Source of the DNA: a virus
Strand: one strand, 5' to 3'
DNA: 64,000 bases
IMG/VR virus record: IMGVR_UViG_3300017917_002228
Coordinates: 62,001 to 126,000 of that record
In this document: piece by piece, positions 55,988 to 63,818 of the stretch
Numbering within the stretch: the first letter of the stretch is position 1
How the letters are laid out: every line of letters begins with the position of its first letter
Program-made: the position numbers and the translations under genes
Notes under the pieces: generated by a model
Database searches by the model: none
Told to the model about the DNA's origin: nothing
Seen by the model: only the letters and a program-made list of their open reading frames with translations

Positions 55988-56965
55988 ATGGAAAAGAATG
56001 AGTTGAATAAAAACGCCCGTGGCGGTACTGAGCTTATGCAAGAACGTCTGCATAAGTCACTTCCTTCTGAACTGTTAGAGCAGTTTCAGATTATTCCATC
56101 TCGCGTTAGAGAATTAGAACCTAACAAGAAGCATATTCTTTGGCTTCACGATCTTCCTCAAGATCCAGAATCAGCACACTTATCAGATATAGCATCTAGA
56201 GCACGTTTTAGTCGCATTGTGTGTGTATCTGATTGGCAAATGCAGATGTATAACTTGATTGCTGGTGTTCCTTATAACGAATGTGCTGTTATTAAGAACG
56301 CCATCTATCCAATCCCAGTAGAATCTAAACCGTATGATGGTACAGTTCGTCTCATCTATCACACTACTCCTCATCGTGGTCTAGAGATTCTAGTACCAGT
56401 CTTTGAAGAGCTGTGCAAGATGCATGATAATATTCATCTTGACGTTTATTCAAGCTTTAAAATTTACGGATGGGAAGAGCGTGATCAGCAGTATGCTGAC
56501 TTAATTGAACGCTGCAAGAATCATCCTAACATTACCTATCATGGATCAGTATCGAATGAAGAAGTAAGAGAAGCTCTTACAAAGAGCCATATCTTTGCTT
56601 ACCCTTGCATTTGGCCTGAGACGTCTTGCTTGGCTGTTATTGAAGCGATGTCTGCAATGAATTTGGTAGTGTGTCCTAATTTTGCTGCACTACCAGAAAC
56701 GTGCGCAAACTTTGCAATGATGTATCCGTTTAGAGAAAATAAAAACGTGCATGCAGTTCAATTTGCACACACGTTGAATAATGCTATCGATACTGTTAAA
56801 AATTATTACGACACAGTTAAGCCGCTCCTTGTGTTCCAGAAGCAGTACTTTGACTACTTCTACAACTGGGAACGGCGTAAGTTAGAATGGCAGTATTTGT
56901 TAGAGTCGCTAGTACCAGCAGCTGAGAGTACTGATATGGGAGAGTTACCCGCCGTTGGCGAGTAA
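55988..56965 (+). CDS. GT4-family glycosyltransferase
   Basis: 325 residues. GT-B fold: NARGGTELMQERL at the N-terminus, HILWLHDLPQDP, RIVCVSDWQ, a central strand RLIYHTTPHRGLEILVPVFEEL, NITYHGSVSNEEVREAL and IWPETSCLAVIEAMSA, the E-x7-E nucleotide-sugar motif of GT4. Cytosolic, retaining transferase. It stands apart from the main glycan operon, between the holin candidate and a converging gene. Acceptor unknown. Confidence 0.85.
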   Translation: MEKNELNKNARGGTELMQERLHKSLPSELLEQFQIIPSRVRELEPNKKHILWLHDLPQDPESAHLSDIASRARFSRIVCVSDWQMQMYNLIAGVPYNECAVIKNAIYPIPVESKPYDGTVRLIYHTTPHRGLEILVPVFEELCKMHDNIHLDVYSSFKIYGWEERDQQYADLIERCKNHPNITYHGSVSNEEVREALTKSHIFAYPCIWPETSCLAVIEAMSAMNLVVCPNFAALPETCANFAMMYPFRENKNVHAVQFAHTLNNAIDTVKNYYDTVKPLLVFQKQYFDYFYNWERRKLEWQYLLESLVPAAESTDMGELPAVGE

Positions 56966-57343
56966 GTCTTTCTTGAGAGACTCAACAGCCCATTTGCCGA
57001 GCTCGGTAAACAAAATACCGCGCTCCCAAACCCAATGCTCAATATCCTGTCCATGTTGAAACTCCTCAATAGGAGTCATCCAGCGAAGAGCTGTCTCTCT
57101 ATCACAGCCCTTGCCTACTTTCATAATTTCAGTGAGCTCACGCTCAAACTCTGCAACAGCTTCTGCTTCAATACGCTGATCTTCTTGCCAACGATATTCG
57201 AGTTCAACAGCAAGACCATCCCAGATCTTCTGCTTTCGAGCATCATCAGCCTTATTCCACATATACCAGAAGTCCTCACGAGGACGCCAGCCACGAGCAT
57301 CTTTGTGAAGATCTGAAATAATGCTCTCATCGAATGTGTACAT
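56945..57343 (-). CDS. hypothetical protein, minus strand
   Basis: 132 residues starting MYTFDESIISDLHKDARGW, with AAGGAG eight bases upstream; an in-frame ATG six codons earlier would contain that site. Trp- and Glu-rich and helical (FWYMWNKADDARKQKIWDGLAVELEYRWQEDQR, then HWVWERGILFTELGKWAVESL). Not recognised. It is transcribed leftward from the second ATTGA-repeat regulatory region, mirroring the minus-strand gene at 2629-2862. It overlaps the GT4 gene tail to tail by 21 bases. Confidence 0.7.
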   Translation of the reverse strand: MYTFDESIISDLHKDARGWRPREDFWYMWNKADDARKQKIWDGLAVELEYRWQEDQRIEAEAVAEFERELTEIMKVGKGCDRETALRWMTPIEEFQHGQDIEHWVWERGILFTELGKWAVESLKKDLLANGG

Positions 57344-57366
57344 ATCATCTCTCCTTATCATAACAT

Positions 57367-57395
57367 ATAATATGATATGCTCAAAATTAGTGCAA
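57367..57395 (-). promoter_or_regulatory. sigma70-like promoter, minus strand
   Basis: On the minus strand: TTGCAC (57395-57390), a 17-base spacer and TATTAT (57372-57367). The first eight bases after the -35 (TAATTTTG) resemble the divergent promoter at 57478 (TAATTTCA). It drives the gene at 57343. Confidence 0.7.
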
Positions 57396-57412
57396 CTGTT
57401 TTTATAAAAAAA

Positions 57413-57440
57413 CTAACCCATTGAAATCATTGAGTTTTTT
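57413..57440. repeat. fifth copy of the ATTGA-N4-ATTGA element
   Basis: CTAACC then CATTGAAATCATTGA (57419-57433) then GTTTTTT, the same arrangement as the copies at 3.1-3.2 kb. It lies between two divergent TTGCAC promoters. Confidence 0.75.
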
Positions 57441-57477
57441 AGATTTAAACTGTTGAAAAACGTGTATTTTTACGTAG

Positions 57478-57506
57478 TTGCACTAATTTCATAGATATGC
57501 TATGAT
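57478..57506 (+). promoter_or_regulatory. sigma70-like promoter
   Basis: TTGCAC at 57478-57483, a 17-base spacer ending ATATGC and TATGAT at 57501-57506, followed by GGAG and the ATG at 57535. Confidence 0.7.
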
Positions 57507-57534
57507 ATATGTCTAGGTAGCTATGGAGAGTAAA

Positions 57535-57717
57535 ATGTTTAACAACTACTTCACAAACTACTTCTCAAACTTCAAAAATGCACTAACAGACTACTACAAC
57601 GATCCTTTCTTTCCTCTCTCAGAAGAAAAATGGTATAAAAAACCAGTAGTAGTAGTAGATGGTTTCTTTTACATACTCCTCAACAAAAAAGAAACCAGAG
57701 ATATCTATAACGATTAA
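57535..57717 (+). CDS. small aromatic-rich hypothetical protein
   Basis: 60 residues from the ATG at 57535, six bases after GGAG; the ATG at 57523 would contain the site. Asn/Tyr/Phe-rich (NNYFTNYFSNFKNALTDYYNDPFF) with a hydrophobic VVVVDGFFYILL. First gene rightward of the repeat element. Not recognised. About 50 bases later an AT-rich gap with TAATAATAGAGAGGG leads into the next gene. Confidence 0.6.
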   Translation: MFNNYFTNYFSNFKNALTDYYNDPFFPLSEEKWYKKPVVVVDGFFYILLNKKETRDIYND

Positions 57718-57773
57718 TCATATAATAATAGAGAGGGATAATACCCTCTCTTCCTTCCTCTATAGGGTGTACT

Positions 57774-58907
57774 ATGGCTAAAAAACCAGTTCTGCAAAAA
57801 CGTGTAAAGAAAACAGCACGGAAGTCTCACAATGAAGTCTATCTGGTTAACCGTAAGTATCTGGGTGATGAGCCTTTGTTTGATGGCCCCGTTCTTCGCA
57901 CTGAGCTTGCTCGTGCGTTGACATGGTACAATTATATGTGCGATTACGACGAGGCTCGTGAGTACATTATTGACTATCTAAAGTCAGTAAAGAAAGATCA
58001 GCTGATTAAAAAGATCAAGCGAGTTCCTAATAATCGTCTACCTACTACTGCTGCATGGGTGTTTCGTTTATCTATGCGTGGTGCTAAACTTGAAGGTGAT
58101 TCTGTTGAGCAGGCTATGACTTTGCTTCAGAACTCTTTTAAGTATATGGAAGAGGAAAAGAAAGAAGAAGAGACTATTGTAATAGAAAAGCCTACGATTC
58201 AAGATCGTATTGCCGATAAAATGAGTGAATACATCGGAGATATCGAGAATATTATCGATAATCCTCCTGCTGACTTTTCTATGTACAAACATCTTGTATC
58301 GACTGAGTTTCCTGCCAAACTCACTACTAAGGTAGCTGAGTACTATAAACCTATGGTTGTAGAACTTGCAGAAGCTGTTCTTGGTAAGGATGAGCAGGTA
58401 CGAGAAGGCTATAAGTCGTTTACTAAAGCACAGCTCAAAGAACGTCTTGCACTCTATACTATGATTGTAGATGATTGTGAACGGTATTCTGGTAATATCA
58501 AGAAGTCTCGTGCTCCTCGTAAGTCTAAACCTATTACAGCAGAGAAGAAACTGAAACACTTTAAGTACCTCAAGGAAGATAATGCACTTAAGCTTAAGTC
58601 AGTTAATCCGGAAACTATTCTGGGTGCGCAAGAGCTTTGGACTTATAACAACAAGTATAAGACTCTGACTGTGTTTCGTGCACGAGGTCCTGCTGGTCTA
58701 GATGTAAATCGTATGTCCATCATTGGCTTTGATGTTGAGTCATCTACATCTAAACGTATCGGTCGAAAGACAGAAGATGTATTGAACCGTGTACTTACAG
58801 GAGGTAAGATCGTGCTTCGTAAAATCTTTGATGAGATCACTTCTGAGGCTGCAGAGGTTAACGAACGCCTAAATAATAATGTAATCCTCCTCAAAACGGT
58901 GAGGTAA
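57774..58907 (+). CDS. conserved-looking phage protein of unknown function
   Basis: 377 residues. Basic N-terminus (KKPVLQKRVKKTARK), a helical middle (YNYMCDYDEAREYIIDYLKSV), an acidic linker near residue 130 (EEEKKEEETIVIEK) and a beta-rich C-terminal domain (LWTYNNKYKTLTVFRARG) ending VILLKTV. The long helical part and basic ends suggest nucleic-acid work. No family recognised. It leads the replication group Rnh-PhoH; its stop overlaps the next start. Confidence 0.65.
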   Translation: MAKKPVLQKRVKKTARKSHNEVYLVNRKYLGDEPLFDGPVLRTELARALTWYNYMCDYDEAREYIIDYLKSVKKDQLIKKIKRVPNNRLPTTAAWVFRLSMRGAKLEGDSVEQAMTLLQNSFKYMEEEKKEEETIVIEKPTIQDRIADKMSEYIGDIENIIDNPPADFSMYKHLVSTEFPAKLTTKVAEYYKPMVVELAEAVLGKDEQVREGYKSFTKAQLKERLALYTMIVDDCERYSGNIKKSRAPRKSKPITAEKKLKHFKYLKEDNALKLKSVNPETILGAQELWTYNNKYKTLTVFRARGPAGLDVNRMSIIGFDVESSTSKRIGRKTEDVLNRVLTGGKIVLRKIFDEITSEAAEVNERLNNNVILLKTVR

Positions 58908-59275
58908 TGACTGAAAATATAGTCAAGTTCCCAAAGCAGCCTTTTGAATCTTTTCCAGCAAATATTGAAGAATCTGTAACGCATATTGAAGCCGTAAGGC
59001 GTGACTACTGTGATCAAGTAAGCGCCGATGTATTCGAAGCTGCTTTATCAGTAGTGCACAATTATGGTTTTATGACTCGTACTGATGAAGATAATTACAT
59101 AAAAGATTTAATCTTCTTAGAAGAAACTATTAAAGCTTTTGTGTATAGATATAAACATCTTAATCATCAGTTTCATGATATGATAGAGCATGCTATCAAT
59201 ATGCCTGGTGAATTAAAAACACCAGATACAGATGAAGAAAAGTCTACAGAGACAGTTGAAAGTTTAAAACAATAA
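58907..59275 (+). CDS. acidic hypothetical protein
   Basis: 122 residues. TENIVKFPKQPFESFPANIEES, then a helical core (YGFMTRTDEDNYIKDLIFLEETIKAFVYRY) and an acidic tail (TPDTDEEKSTETVE). The ATG overlaps the previous stop. Similar small proteins with an early IVKFP motif occur in aquatic T4-like phages, without known role. Its last codons hold the -35 of the rnh promoter. Confidence 0.6.
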   Translation: MTENIVKFPKQPFESFPANIEESVTHIEAVRRDYCDQVSADVFEAALSVVHNYGFMTRTDEDNYIKDLIFLEETIKAFVYRYKHLNHQFHDMIEHAINMPGELKTPDTDEEKSTETVESLKQ

Positions 59276-59284
59276 CTATATAAT
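59256..59284 (+). promoter_or_regulatory. sigma70-like promoter for rnh group
   Basis: TTGAAA at 59256-59261, a 17-base spacer and a perfect TATAAT at 59279-59284, about 28 bases before the ATG at 59312. Confidence 0.65.
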
Positions 59285-59311
59285 ATATAGAATGATTAAA
59301 GTGGATTCGAA

Positions 59312-60148
59312 ATGATCATCGTAGATTTTAATCAGGTTATGATCTCAAACCTGATGACGCAACTTGGTAATCATACAAACGTTCCTCTAGAAGAGGGACT
59401 GTTTCGACATATGGTTATTAACTCTATTCGTAGCTACAAACAAAAGTTTGGCCACGAATATGGAGAGATCGTTATCGCCTGTGATGATAAAAATTACTGG
59501 CGCAAAAAAGTATTTCCCTATTACAAAGCTAACCGTAAAAAGAACAGAGAAGCTTCTGAGCTTAACTGGACAACGGTGTTTAATATCTTTGATAAGATTA
59601 AACAAGAGCTTCGTGAATACTTCCCTTATAGAGTCATTCAAGTTGAATCTGCAGAAGCAGATGATATTATTGCGACATTAGTTCGCCATTCAGAAGATGA
59701 GAAAGTTCTCATTCTATCTGGTGATAAAGACTTTGTGCAACTTCAGACTGACTCTCGTGTTAAACAATACGATCCAGTCAGAAAGAAGTGGTTAGCACAT
59801 GACGATCCTGGCCGATATCTTACCGAGCATATCCTCAAAGGCGATACTGGTGACGGTATACCTAACGTGTTGTCTGATGATGATACGTTCGTTGCTAACA
59901 AGCGGCAAAAGCCGCTTACGCAAAAGAAGATAGATTCGTTCTTAGATAGTGATAGTCTACCTTCCGAGATCATGCGTAACTTCCAGCGCAATAAACAGGT
60001 AGTAGATCTCTCACTTATACCTCTAGACATCTCAACACAAATACTTGATAAATATAACCAAGAAGCAGGTAAGGGTAGAGAAAAGATCTTCGTCTATTTT
60101 ATGTTGTTTAAACTGAAACACCTTATGGAAAACTTGAGTGACTTTTAA
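59312..60148 (+). CDS. rnh: T4 RNase H-like 5'-3' exonuclease
   Basis: 278 residues. Flap-nuclease/PIN-like fold: IIVDFNQVMIS (first Asp), IACDDKNYWRKKVFPYYKANRK, ESAEADDIIATL, LSGDKDFVQLQ and LKGDTGDGIPN, supplying the acidic metal cluster and the helix-hairpin-helix. In T4 the enzyme removes RNA primers from lagging-strand fragments. It overlaps the next gene by one base. Confidence 0.93.
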   Translation: MIIVDFNQVMISNLMTQLGNHTNVPLEEGLFRHMVINSIRSYKQKFGHEYGEIVIACDDKNYWRKKVFPYYKANRKKNREASELNWTTVFNIFDKIKQELREYFPYRVIQVESAEADDIIATLVRHSEDEKVLILSGDKDFVQLQTDSRVKQYDPVRKKWLAHDDPGRYLTEHILKGDTGDGIPNVLSDDDTFVANKRQKPLTQKKIDSFLDSDSLPSEIMRNFQRNKQVVDLSLIPLDISTQILDKYNQEAGKGREKIFVYFMLFKLKHLMENLSDF

Positions 60149-60564
60149 TGGCTAAACCTTCACTATCATCTATTCTAAAAGAAGCAGCTAAACAAGAAAC
60201 GTTGACTGATAAAGTTAACTTCTTAAAAAGAAACGATTCCCCATCTTTAAGATCTCTTGTAGCACATATTTTTGATCCTCGTATCAAATTCTTGCTACCT
60301 GAAGGTGATCCTCCTTATCAACCATCTCAATTTGATACTCAGATGAGACTCTATACAGAGATTAGAAAACTTTATATCTGGGTTGAAGGTGTTGGTCCTC
60401 AAATGCCAACCGTTAAAAGAGAAAAACTGTTTATTGATCTTCTGGAAGCAGTTGATCCAGAAGATGCAAAAGTGCTTCTGTCCATGAAGGATAAGAAGAG
60501 TCCTTATGAAGGGCTTACGTCTGAAGTCGCGTATACTGCTTTTCCGGAGTTGTTTCCAACATGA
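60148..60564 (+). CDS. DUF6433-like conserved phage protein
   Basis: 138 residues. LSSILKEAAKQETLTDKVNFLKRNDSPSLRSLVAHIFDPRIKFLLPEGDPPYQPSQFDTQ, then IWVEGVGP and LLEAVDPEDAKVLLSMKDKK-PYEGLT is a strongly conserved pattern of T4-like phages, which I associate with DUF6433. It is always near replication genes in those I recall. Mechanism unknown. ATGA overlap with the next gene. Confidence 0.75.
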   Translation: MAKPSLSSILKEAAKQETLTDKVNFLKRNDSPSLRSLVAHIFDPRIKFLLPEGDPPYQPSQFDTQMRLYTEIRKLYIWVEGVGPQMPTVKREKLFIDLLEAVDPEDAKVLLSMKDKKSPYEGLTSEVAYTAFPELFPT

Positions 60565-60755
60565 GTAAGGCTACTAAATTTCACTTTACAAATGTGAAAA
60601 ATAAAAAGAAGTCTTTTAACTACAACTACACAGATGAAGAACATGTTTCTCTAAAAGAAATTAGGCGTGACAGAGAACATAAACAGTATCGTAATTATGA
60701 AAATGCTCTTAGGTCGAAAAATCTAGATCGACTTATGGAGTATGAGGACGATTAA
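60561..60755 (+). CDS. small basic hypothetical protein
   Basis: 64 residues. Lys/Asn/Arg-rich (KATKFHFTNVKNKKKSFNYNY), then a charged helix. Overlaps both neighbours (ATGA and TAATGG), so it is part of a tightly coupled unit. Not recognised. Confidence 0.6.
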   Translation: MSKATKFHFTNVKNKKKSFNYNYTDEEHVSLKEIRRDREHKQYRNYENALRSKNLDRLMEYEDD

Positions 60756-60943
60756 TGGAATTATTTCAAAATTTGTGGTTTACTCTAGGAATAACTTCCA
60801 TTATGGCAGTTGTTGCTTGCATCTATTATTTCAAAGGTAGAAGTGCAGGCATCATGGAAGTTCTAGAGAAATTTAATGAGCTTGAGCCAGAAGCTTATAA
60901 GCGTGTTATCAACAAACTGAGAGCAAGATTAGAAAATGACTAA
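60755..60943 (+). CDS. small single-pass membrane protein
   Basis: 62 residues. One membrane segment at about residues 8-27 (FTLGITSIMAVVACIYYF), then a cytoplasmic charged helix (IMEVLEKFNELEPEAYKRVINKLRARL). Overlaps its neighbours. It could tether replication proteins to the membrane or be an exclusion factor; both are guesses. Confidence 0.6.
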   Translation: MELFQNLWFTLGITSIMAVVACIYYFKGRSAGIMEVLEKFNELEPEAYKRVINKLRARLEND

Positions 60944-61121
60944 GCAACCAGAATTTCTTATTGATGGTGTACACCCTTACGATAATCCTAACCTCAAAAA
61001 GACTTCTAAGCCTCTAGAAGAAACTGTTAAGGAAGAGATGCGTGCGCAAGGACTTGATCCGCTAAATAAACAAGACGTTCAGAAGTTCTGGTCGTCTAAA
61101 GGCATAGGTATTAATGGCTAA
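60936..61121 (+). CDS. small hypothetical protein
   Basis: 61 residues. TKQPEFLIDGVHPYDNPNLKKTSKPLEETVKEEMRAQGL then a short end with FWSSKGIG. Overlaps both neighbours by eight bases. Similar short proteins with a DGVHPYDNP-like start are known in T4-like phages without function. Confidence 0.55.
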   Translation: MTKQPEFLIDGVHPYDNPNLKKTSKPLEETVKEEMRAQGLDPLNKQDVQKFWSSKGIGING

Positions 61122-61350
61122 TTATACGTTTTTCAATACCGAAACAAATAGAGAGGAAGACCTCTCTATGCCTATCTCTGAGCTTGATGAATTCAAAGCT
61201 CGTAACCCTCACATGCAACAAATAATCAAGACAGCTCCTGCTATTGCAGACCCAACTCGTCTCGGGCTAAAAAAGCCTGATGCGGGTTTTCGTGATGTCT
61301 TAAAGAAGGTGAAGAGAGCACATGTAAGGAGCACTGTCAATACCTGGTAA
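61114..61350 (+). CDS. conserved small phage protein (FmdB-like layout)
   Basis: 78 residues. NYTFFNTETNREEDLSMPISELDEFKARNPHMQQIIKTAPAIADPTRLGLKKPDAGFRDVLKKV has the layout of the small zinc-ribbon regulatory proteins of the FmdB type found in T4-like phages, but it lacks the cysteines. Conserved GFRDVLKK end. Role unknown. Confidence 0.65.
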   Translation: MANYTFFNTETNREEDLSMPISELDEFKARNPHMQQIIKTAPAIADPTRLGLKKPDAGFRDVLKKVKRAHVRSTVNTW

Positions 61351-61359
61351 GAGGCAATC

Positions 61360-62109
61360 ATGGAAAGACTCTCACGCGCTGAAAAGAGATTAATGAAGCA
61401 ACAAAAGCGTCAAGAGGCCAATATTAATAAAAACAATCTATCGTTAAAACAAGTAACACCGAAGACTAAAAATCAGGAGATTGTATTCAGAGATTTTTCA
61501 AACGGTAAAAATCTACTAATCCATGGACTACCAGGTACAGGCAAATCGTTTGTATCACTCTACCTCGCTCTATCAGAGATAGACGATTTTAAAACCTACC
61601 ATAACGTAACTATTATACGTTCAGTCGTCCCATCTAGAGACATGGGATTCCTTCCTGGCAATATCAAAGAAAAGTCAAAGATCTACGAACTACCATATCA
61701 AGCAATTTGTAATGAGCTTTATGGTAGAGGAGATGCTTACGAGATACTAAAGAGCAAAGGCATCATTGACTTTCAAACATCATCATTCCTAAGAGGTCTA
61801 ACTCTAGATCATTCTATTATTATCGTAGATGAATGTCAGAATATGACCTTCCAAGAACTATCAACCATTATTACTAGAACCGGCCAGAATGCTCGCATAA
61901 TTTTCTGTGGAGATTATAGACAAACGGATCTAAAATTTAATGATGAGAAGAGAGGCATTCTAGACTTTATGAACATTCTTCATAAGATGAATAAATACTT
62001 TACCAGTATCGAATTCAACGAAGAAGATATTGTTCGTTCAGGTCTAGTAAAAGACTTTATTATTAAGAAGGCTGCTTTCGAAAGTAAAGTTCCTTCGTTT
62101 ATGTCATAA
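61360..62109 (+). CDS. phoH: PhoH-like ATPase
   Basis: 249 residues. Basic N-terminus (RAEKRLMKQQKRQ), then KNQEIVFRDF, Walker A GLPGTGKS (residues 56-63), IIRSVVPSRDMGFLPG and SIIIVDECQNMTFQEL as Walker B, with IFCGDYRQTDL as the sensor-like motif. This is the PhoH core common in phages of marine and soil bacteria. Thought to be an RNA/nucleotide-acting ATPase or helicase; the phage role is not settled. Confidence 0.93.
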   Translation: MERLSRAEKRLMKQQKRQEANINKNNLSLKQVTPKTKNQEIVFRDFSNGKNLLIHGLPGTGKSFVSLYLALSEIDDFKTYHNVTIIRSVVPSRDMGFLPGNIKEKSKIYELPYQAICNELYGRGDAYEILKSKGIIDFQTSSFLRGLTLDHSIIIVDECQNMTFQELSTIITRTGQNARIIFCGDYRQTDLKFNDEKRGILDFMNILHKMNKYFTSIEFNEEDIVRSGLVKDFIIKKAAFESKVPSFMS

Positions 62110-62123
62110 GGGTATTTTTTGTT

Positions 62124-62822
62124 ATGAATATGAGTGAAGAAGAAACCCGAGCTCGTCTTTTAGAGCTCCACAACATGCGATTACTCCCGCAGACTACCGT
62201 AAACTATCTCTATAATATTAGAGACAATTATGGTGTGTATCCGGGAGTAATCTATGATATAGGTGCTTGTGTTCTTCATTGGACAAATGAAGCGGTAAAC
62301 GTCTGGCCAGAATCAGAATATTATTGTTTCGAAGCAATGCCAGAAACAGCTTTTCTTTATAATAAACCTCACATCAAAGGTTTTCATAATGGAGTTCTTA
62401 CCGGTGAAGATAATATTCCAGTTACCTTTTATCAAAACACATATCACCCGGGTGGTAATTCCTACTACAAAGAAAACGTAGAAATTAATCCAGAAGCAGA
62501 GCAATACTTTAATGAGTCTCATAGAAGAGACTATATTGGCTTTACTCTTGACACTATAGTAAAACAAAAGAATTTTAAACTCCCTGATCTTATTAAAATG
62601 GATGTACAAGGTGCTGAGATGGATATTATTAAAGGTGCAGAGTTGTGTTTAGCACATGCTAGCCATCTTATACTAGAACTCCAAATTGTAGAATATAACA
62701 AAGGTGCACCGCTTCGTAATGAAGTGGTTGAATATCTTAAATCTAAAAATTACTTTATGGTAGAAGGTAGCCCTTTCACTAATGCAGGACCTGATGGTGA
62801 CTACCATTTTGTTAAAGAATGA
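62124..62822 (+). CDS. FkbM-family methyltransferase
   Basis: 232 residues. YDIGACVLHWTNEA, YYCFEAMPETAFLYN, a middle YHPGGNSYYKEN and LIKMDVQGAEMDIIKGAELCLAHASHLILELQ are the FkbM motifs (KMDVQGAE is the signature). It is a second, distinct FkbM gene, placed between phoH and the nuclease gene with an ATGA overlap to the latter. Probably methylates a sugar. Confidence 0.88.
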   Translation: MNMSEEETRARLLELHNMRLLPQTTVNYLYNIRDNYGVYPGVIYDIGACVLHWTNEAVNVWPESEYYCFEAMPETAFLYNKPHIKGFHNGVLTGEDNIPVTFYQNTYHPGGNSYYKENVEINPEAEQYFNESHRRDYIGFTLDTIVKQKNFKLPDLIKMDVQGAEMDIIKGAELCLAHASHLILELQIVEYNKGAPLRNEVVEYLKSKNYFMVEGSPFTNAGPDGDYHFVKE

Positions 62823-63487
62823 AAATATTTAACCACTTATCTCCAAAAGAAATACCTCAACTAGAACAAGTCAATACTGATTCAGGTCGTTATTATAAAT
62901 CACCAACAGGCGTATTATACCCTTCAGTAACTACTGTAACAGGTTTGATGAATGTCGACTCAATCAAAAAGTGGCGTAAAGCCGTCGGTGAGGAAGCTGC
63001 GAATGCGATCTCTTCGAAAGCAGCTCGACGCGGAACACGAATTCACTCTATTTGCGAAGACTACCTCAATAATAAACTTGATACTAGCAAGCATTCTATT
63101 ATTGATCTTGATAATTTCAATTCTTTGAAAGAGTATATGGATGAGCATATTGACAACATTCACCTCCAAGAAACAAGACTCTACTCAGACTTCTTGCAGA
63201 TGGCAGGAACTGTGGACTGTATTGCCGAGTATGCAGGACGCTTATCTATCATCGATTTTAAAACAGCAAGAAAAGCTAAAAATAGAGACTACATACAAAA
63301 TTACTTTTGTCAGGCAACTGCATACGCAATAATGTATGAAGAACTAACTGGAATACCAGTACCTAATATAGTGATTATGATTTGTGTTGACGATGATTAC
63401 CCGCAGATATTCACAGATAAAAGAGACTACCATGTTAAACCTCTCCTAGAGATTAGGAAAAAATATAAGGAAATCTACAATGTTTAG
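62819..63487 (+). CDS. PD-(D/E)xK nuclease, Cas4/RecB-like
   Basis: 222 residues. PSVTTVTGLMNVDSIKKWRKAVGEEAANAISSKAARRGTRIHSICEDYL gives the first nuclease motif (His of GTRIHS), ETRLYSDFLQMAGTVDCIAEY (Asp) and LSIIDFKTARKAK (D-x-K) the core, and FCQATAYAIMYEELTG the closing QxxxY motif. This is the single-strand DNA exonuclease of T4-like phages of aquatic bacteria. No Cys cluster is present, unlike many Cas4 proteins. Overlaps its neighbours on both sides. Confidence 0.88.
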   Translation: MKIFNHLSPKEIPQLEQVNTDSGRYYKSPTGVLYPSVTTVTGLMNVDSIKKWRKAVGEEAANAISSKAARRGTRIHSICEDYLNNKLDTSKHSIIDLDNFNSLKEYMDEHIDNIHLQETRLYSDFLQMAGTVDCIAEYAGRLSIIDFKTARKAKNRDYIQNYFCQATAYAIMYEELTGIPVPNIVIMICVDDDYPQIFTDKRDYHVKPLLEIRKKYKEIYNV

Positions 63488-63818
63488 AGCAATGTTAAGT
63501 GCATTGTTCGTAATGATTTCAAGTGCTGCTTATGCACAGCAAAAACAACCTATATGTATGCCGCTTCCTGAGATGATGACATTAATGAATCAAACAGGAT
63601 TTTCTCATCTACTATCTACACACTCAGTAGAAGATAAAAAAGGTACAATCGTGTTTGTTAATTCAGATGATAAAGTTACTGCTATTGTAGTATTTGATAT
63701 GTCTAGCGACGACCCTAAAACAGCAGGTGCTTGTGTAGCTTCTATCCAAAAAAATCTAAGATTTAATCGTGATGGTTTAGATGTTATTTCTAAAAGGGAA
63801 CTAGGTATTAGAGTATGA
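63480..63818 (+). CDS. small secreted protein
   Basis: 112 residues. Clear signal peptide MFRAMLSALFVMISSAAYA with cleavage after AYA. The mature part is a compact alpha/beta domain (MPLPEMMTLMNQTGFSHLLSTHSVEDKKGTIVFVNSDDKVTAIVVFD) with Cys in PICMPL and GACVAS, possibly disulfide-linked. A periplasmic protein. Family not recognised; an envelope-modifying or exclusion role is possible. Confidence 0.65.
   Translation: MFRAMLSALFVMISSAAYAQQKQPICMPLPEMMTLMNQTGFSHLLSTHSVEDKKGTIVFVNSDDKVTAIVVFDMSSDDPKTAGACVASIQKNLRFNRDGLDVISKRELGIRV

Noticed and set aside
58068-58559. 163-codon minus-strand frame
   Set aside because: Antisense to a well-formed 377 aa gene, no ribosome site, low-complexity Phe/Leu/Arg text.
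61114-61350. Zinc-ribbon regulator (true FmdB)
   Set aside because: The layout is similar but all the zinc-binding cysteines are missing, so only the layout is noted.
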